Shown in pieces: positions 60,762 through 64,000 of a stretch of DNA of 64,000 bases. The first letter of the stretch is position 1. Each line of letters opens with the position of its first letter. The DNA is taken from contig JBMZDR010000009.1 in NCBI GenBank assembly GCA_049614485.1, positions 29,352-93,351 of the forward strand, written 5' to 3'. The notes under the pieces are model-generated. The model was not told the DNA's origin, made no database searches, and saw only the letters and a program-made list of their open reading frames with translations. Made by a program: the position numbers and the translations under genes. This stretch comes from GCA-2733415 sp049614485. Its GTDB lineage: Bacteria; Bacteroidota; Bacteroidia; Flavobacteriales; Flavobacteriaceae.

Positions 60762-61641
60762 ATTTATTTTTGTAATTCTTTTTATAAGCTTTACAACAAT
60801 CGGGCAATCGCAAGATAAACCCAAGGAGAATAACACAGCGTTTCAATACAATAAAAACAAAGGAAAAGCATACTTTTATTGGGGTGGAAACAGAGCTAAA
60901 TATTCAAAATCTGATATTGAGTTTAAAGGTAAAAACTATGAGTTCACATTATATGATGTAAATTCTAAAGACAGACCTAAAGGATGGCATATTGATTATA
61001 TTAACCCAGCTAGAATGACCATTCCGCAAACTAATTTTAGACTAGGGTACTATATACATAACAACTACCAAGTATCCTTTGGTGTTGATCACATGAAATA
61101 TGTAGTTATCAGACCTCAAAACGTACGCATCAATGGTTACATCAATTTTGATGGTACTGATGGCGGAGATGTTGCTTATAACGGTACTTATAACAATGAC
61201 ATTATCAATTTAACAGATGCTAAAGATACGGATGGCGATCCTTTATTTTTTCAATTTGAACACACCGACGGCTTAAACTATGTCAATTTTGAGATCGCTA
61301 GAGTTGATGACCTAGGCGAGTTTTTTAAATGGAACCCTAATAAAATTCAACTGAACCTGATAGAAGGTGTTGGTATAGGAGGTTTATACCCAAAAACAAA
61401 TGCAACTATTATTGGAAAACCTAGAAATGATGAGTTTCATTGGTCTGGCTATGGACTGAGTGCAAAAGCAGGACTAAACTTAACGCTGTTTAAACACTTC
61501 ATGATTCAAACAGAACTAAAAGGAGGGTTTATTAACATGCCTTGGATTAAAACTACAGCGGATGGTGATTCCGCTAAACAAAAATTTTGGTTCATCCAAC
61601 ACAACATAACACTTGGATATGTTTTTCAATTATTTAACTAA
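60751..61641 (+). CDS. Exported outer-membrane beta-barrel-like protein
   Basis: A 296-residue exported protein with signal peptide MSYKFIFVILFISFTTIGQSQ. It resembles a small outer-membrane barrel: amphipathic strands such as GKAYFYWGGNRAKY, NFRLGYYIHNNYQVSFGVDHMKYVV, YGLSAKAGLNLTLFKHFMIQTELKGGFIN and a terminal strand HNITLGYVFQLFN ending in an aromatic-rich motif. No family could be named. Its ATG lies inside the end of kdsA (11-base overlap), so it is co-transcribed with an LPS gene and may be envelope-related. Confidence 0.75.
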   Translation: MSYKFIFVILFISFTTIGQSQDKPKENNTAFQYNKNKGKAYFYWGGNRAKYSKSDIEFKGKNYEFTLYDVNSKDRPKGWHIDYINPARMTIPQTNFRLGYYIHNNYQVSFGVDHMKYVVIRPQNVRINGYINFDGTDGGDVAYNGTYNNDIINLTDAKDTDGDPLFFQFEHTDGLNYVNFEIARVDDLGEFFKWNPNKIQLNLIEGVGIGGLYPKTNATIIGKPRNDEFHWSGYGLSAKAGLNLTLFKHFMIQTELKGGFINMPWIKTTADGDSAKQKFWFIQHNITLGYVFQLFN

Positions 61642-61678
61642 ACAAAAAAGGTTCAAATTAATTTGAACCTTTTTTGTT
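61641..61678. terminator. Perfect-palindrome bidirectional terminator overlapping gene ends
   Basis: AACAAAAAAGGTTCAAATT and its exact complement form a 19-bp stem with no loop beyond the central bases. It contains the stop codon of the minus-strand DUF1801 gene (61658-61660) and starts at the last base of the plus-strand gene. Confidence 0.9.
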
Positions 61679-62038
61679 TTTAATAGTATCTATAAAAAGA
61701 GCCGAAGCATTCAGCAATTCCACAAACCTAAGTTCATCAAACTCCTCTAAACTATCAATTTTTATTGAACGTACACGCTTACGTTGCCTCCCATCTACCA
61801 ACTCAGGAAAACACTCCTTTAAGAAAACACCATCCATAAACCCCACATCAACATAGTGCGTTCCTTTTAAAATATTAAAATAGCACAATGGTTTTTTGTT
61901 ATAATGGTAAAACGGAATTTTATAACTAAAGTGTTCAGTAACATCTGGCAAAACCTTTAACAACACACTCCTTACATACAACATAATTGACTGGTATGGT
62001 TCGGCTTGTTTTAGGATATAATTCTCCGCTGGATTCAT
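61658..62038 (-). CDS. DUF1801 (YdhG-like) protein
   Basis: A 126-residue cytoplasmic protein of the DUF1801/YdhG family: NYILKQAEPYQSIMLYVRSVLLKVLPDVTEHFSYKIPFY, then CYFNILKGTHYVDVGFMDG, the usual family core. Members are small alpha/beta proteins of unsettled function, some linked to intracellular iron chaperone Fra in Bacillus. The C-terminal NKKGSN is encoded by the arm of the terminator. It is a single gene convergent with the barrel-like gene. Confidence 0.85.
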   Translation of the reverse strand: MNPAENYILKQAEPYQSIMLYVRSVLLKVLPDVTEHFSYKIPFYHYNKKPLCYFNILKGTHYVDVGFMDGVFLKECFPELVDGRQRKRVRSIKIDSLEEFDELRFVELLNASALFIDTIKNKKGSN

Positions 62039-62063
62039 AAGGTGAATATACTTATTTTAAACC

Positions 62064-62099
62064 AAAATGGCGGCAATTAAAAGTAATCACCGCCATTTT
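62064..62099 (-). terminator. Terminator of the saccharopine/alanine dehydrogenase-like gene
   Basis: AAAATGGCGG pairs with CCGCCATTTT across a 16-base loop; on the minus strand a T4 tract follows the stem. Confidence 0.8.
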
Positions 62100-62120
62100 G
62101 ACAATCATAAATCATTAAAT

Positions 62121-63326
62121 CTATTCTTTACCATCTACATAATCCTGAAGATACGCATAACGCTCCGTTAGTTTTCCATTATGTGTCATTCTAGCACGCT
62201 CTAAAACACCATCTGCATCGTTATTAAAAAAAGCCGGAATAACATGTTTTAAAAACATATCCCCAAAGCCTTCACTAGCATCTTTTGGCAACTCACAAGG
62301 CAAATTGTCAACAGCCATTACAACTATCGCTTTGTCATCCATAAAATCAATTTCTGACTCGGTTAATGGATCATAACCATATATAGGATCTGCAATTGTT
62401 GAAGGACGAATTGTTGACGCTACTGGCCCATCAATATCACAAGATACATCTGCAACTACTTTTATATTAAAATCATCCGATTTACAATCTTGTCTCGTAT
62501 ACAAATACGGTGCGCCATCACCAAAATAATGCCCTGCAATAAAGTAATCTGTTACCTGTGCAAAACGCATAAAATCAGATTCGTATGCTGAAGGATTATT
62601 ATACATATCATACTTATCAAGCAACTGACCGTCTTTTCGTTTGTTATAATCTAACACATCAATCTTACAATATACTGCCTCATCAAAACTTCTATTCAAA
62701 TACGCATCTACACTCACTTCTTTAATTTGTAAGTGTTCTAAAATTTCCTGTGCACCGTTAGCAACTTTACCACTACCAGTTAAACATATTTTAATAGCTG
62801 GTATTTCAATTTTGTCTAATTCAGATTTCATACCATTTAAATCTGGTAAATTTTCTGCTTTAGGCATATCCCACAAGTTGTATTTTCTACCATAAGCAAT
62901 AAACCCATTATAAGCTCCAACAATACCGGCATAGCGTCCAAAACCAATAAGTCGCCCACCACTTGATTTTGTAATTACCTCATGGTCATACATTTCTATA
63001 TTCTTATCCAGCATAGCTCTTAACAAATCTCTATTGTAAGGTTGCTTTTTTATAGTATGAGAAAAAAAGAAATATTTTTTATTCGGAATTAAAGCTGAAA
63101 TCGGCACTTCCTTAACACCAAGCATTACATCACACTCCTCAACAGAATCAGTTACCGTAAACCCATTATCTGTGTATAACGAATCTTTAAAAAATCGAAC
63201 ATCAGACGCTTCAACCAAAAACTCAGCCTCTGGAAATTTCGTAACAACAGATCTACAAAGATCAGGAGGAAACACAACTCTTCTATCTGGCGGATTCTTA
63301 CGCTCTTTAATAATGGCAAATTTCAT
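62121..63326 (-). CDS. Saccharopine dehydrogenase (LYS1) / alanine dehydrogenase-like enzyme
   Basis: A 401-residue NAD-dependent oxidoreductase, started at the ATG at 63326 (MKFAIIKERKNPPDRRVVF); the upstream ORF extension looks non-coding. The N-terminal half has the AlaDH/PNT-like pattern KERKNPPDRRVVFPPD and the second domain the nucleotide-binding strand KICLTGSGKVANGAQEIL. Further signatures are DVSCDIDGPVASTIRPSTIADPIYGYDP, matching saccharopine dehydrogenase (L-lysine forming, LYS1) relatives. This would interconvert saccharopine and lysine plus 2-oxoglutarate, but bacterial orthologues have not been tested widely. The two acidic/His active-site residues could not be checked by eye. 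Confidence 0.8.
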   Translation of the reverse strand: MKFAIIKERKNPPDRRVVFPPDLCRSVVTKFPEAEFLVEASDVRFFKDSLYTDNGFTVTDSVEECDVMLGVKEVPISALIPNKKYFFFSHTIKKQPYNRDLLRAMLDKNIEMYDHEVITKSSGGRLIGFGRYAGIVGAYNGFIAYGRKYNLWDMPKAENLPDLNGMKSELDKIEIPAIKICLTGSGKVANGAQEILEHLQIKEVSVDAYLNRSFDEAVYCKIDVLDYNKRKDGQLLDKYDMYNNPSAYESDFMRFAQVTDYFIAGHYFGDGAPYLYTRQDCKSDDFNIKVVADVSCDIDGPVASTIRPSTIADPIYGYDPLTESEIDFMDDKAIVVMAVDNLPCELPKDASEGFGDMFLKHVIPAFFNNDADGVLERARMTHNGKLTERYAYLQDYVDGKE

Positions 63327-63467
63327 GTAATTGGTCTTTAGGATTATTTGAGCACTAAAATAGTACAATTCAACATAATATCAAGCATTAAAAATTCATG
63401 AATAAATTAAAAAAAGTATGTTTTAAAATATCACTCTTATTTAAAGTATTATATGGCATACATTTTG

Positions 63468-63475
63468 TAGATTTG
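63468..63475 (+). promoter_or_regulatory. ssrA -7 box (TAGATTTG)
   Basis: Exact TAnnTTTG match ending 8 bases before the mature 5' end of tmRNA; the precursor start would be trimmed by RNase P. Confidence 0.55.
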
Positions 63476-63483
63476 TACCATAT

Positions 63484-63879
63484 GGGGTCGACTGGTTTTG
63501 ACAGCGAGACCAATGACATAGTAAGCATGTCGAGTGATGAAATTTGACTCGTAAATCACAATTTCAACCTTTTTAAACGGCGAAAATAATTACGCTCTTG
63601 CTGCTTAATCTGAATCATAGTAAGATTTAAGCCTCGTCTGACAAGGTCAGAAAGCAGGATGTCTTCAGAAAGCGTTTGTTAACCGCGTTCTAGTTTTAGA
63701 CATCGTAAAAGTTAACATAGGAATATTAGAACTTCGATAGTATTTCAACAACCAAAGAAGATAAGGATACTATTGGCAGTTTTTGGTCTATTAGTATCTC
63801 GAAAATCAAACAAAAACTACACCTGTAGAAAGCTATCTTATTGCTTGTTTGGACGAGAGTTCGATTCTCTCCGACTCCA
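63484..63879 (+). ncRNA. ssrA: Transfer-messenger RNA (tmRNA)
   Basis: The 5' end GGGGTCGACTGGTTTTGACAGC and the 3' TGAGAGTTCGATTCTC-like T-arm followed by CGACTCC form the tRNA-like domain; GGGGTCG pairs with CGACTCC (one G-U pair) and a discriminator A follows. The CCA end is not encoded (ACAA instead). The tag reading frame is at 63579-63608: GGC GAA AAT AAT TAC GCT CTT GCT GCT TAA, giving GENNYALAA. Pseudoknot stems lie between the frame and the 3' end. It rescues stalled ribosomes and tags nascent chains for degradation, together with SmpB encoded elsewhere. Confidence 0.96.
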
Positions 63880-63888
63880 CAAAACAAA

Positions 63889-63920
63889 AAAACAGTTCAT
63901 TTATGAGCTGTTTTTTTTGT
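63889..63920 (+). terminator. ssrA terminator
   Basis: AAACAGTTCA pairs with TGAGCTGTTT (one G-U pair) with a 4-base loop, followed by T8. Confidence 0.85.
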
Positions 63921-63967
63921 TATAGCCCTAAACAACCCCCATAACTTTAAGTTTCTTGTAAAAAAAA

Positions 63968-63998
63968 ACCTCCATATCGTTAGATATAGAGGTTTATT
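63968..63998 (-). terminator. Terminator of a gene beyond the window's right end
   Basis: AACCTCCATATC and GATATAGAGGTT form a stem with a loop GTTA and one mismatch; on the minus strand T9 follows. It should end a minus-strand gene that lies to the right of the window. Confidence 0.7.
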
Positions 63999-64000
63999 AA

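Noticed and set aside
63369..63483. Upstream in-frame extension of the saccharopine dehydrogenase-like gene to 63368
   Set aside because: The 14 added residues (MYYFSAQ...) match nothing in the family, and ATG 63326 begins the conserved KFAIIKERK.
1..64000. CRISPR arrays, prophage, insertion sequences, tRNA or rRNA genes
   Set aside because: No regularly spaced repeats, integrase, transposase or phage genes, and no cloverleaf other than the tRNA-like part of tmRNA, were found by eye.

Overview
The window is a stretch of chromosome from a Bacteroidota bacterium, almost certainly a marine Flavobacteriaceae. The evidence is AT-rich sequence, TAnnTTTG-type -7 boxes, several secreted proteins ending in type IX secretion (T9SS) C-terminal sorting domains, a TPR/outer-membrane-barrel pair, an ECF sigma module of flavobacterial type, and a tmRNA with the Bacteroidota-style tag GENNYALAA. 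No prophage, insertion sequence, CRISPR array, rRNA or tRNA was seen. One assembly gap (98 N) lies at 45772-45869.

Region by region. 1-6.5 kb: 3' part of an ABC exporter, an ECF sigma factor with a probable anti-sigma protein and a periplasmic Spy-like protein, a secreted BNR/YCF48-like lipoprotein, a NOL1/NOP2/Sun-type RNA m5C methyltransferase and a T9SS-secreted endonuclease I. 6.5-19.5 kb: purL, a GNAT, then a fatty-acid degradation block: acyl-CoA synthetase, a MarR regulator and a fadN-fadA-fadE-type operon, followed by a separate thioesterase-like gene. 19.6-27.7 kb: a YchJ-like protein, a DbpA-like helicase, a small LETM1-like protein, an outer-membrane barrel with a 1016-residue TPR partner, and an FtsE-type ATPase. 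27.6-38.6 kb: a surface-glycan locus with several glycosyltransferases, a 2OG-Fe(II) oxygenase, an FdtA-like sugar isomerase, a DegT aminotransferase, a FemAB/GNAT-like protein and a Wzx/WzxE-like flippase. Together these suggest a dTDP-3-acylamino-sugar-containing glycan. 38.6-47.4 kb: secreted proteins (DUF4468, subtilase, MORN-repeat protein, a repeat-rich adhesin-like protein interrupted by the gap), a nitronate monooxygenase-like enzyme and mnmA. 47.7-64 kb: core genes yidC, pyrG, guaA, typA and kdsA, with an EptA-like sulfatase-fold protein, LysM and DUF922 proteins, a saccharopine/alanine dehydrogenase-like enzyme and ssrA.

No wholly new defence or mobile system stands out. The signals most worth following are: a 12-bp GC-rich palindrome in the MarR/fad promoter (candidate operator); the deduction from a 231-bp repeat that the assembly gap is mis-sized and splits one adhesin gene; -7 boxes lying 3-4 bases before the start codons of guaA and the helicase (possible leaderless mRNAs); a glycosyltransferase whose first strand is encoded upstream of its first ATG; and an ECF module whose putative anti-sigma protein carries a duplicated N-terminal motif.
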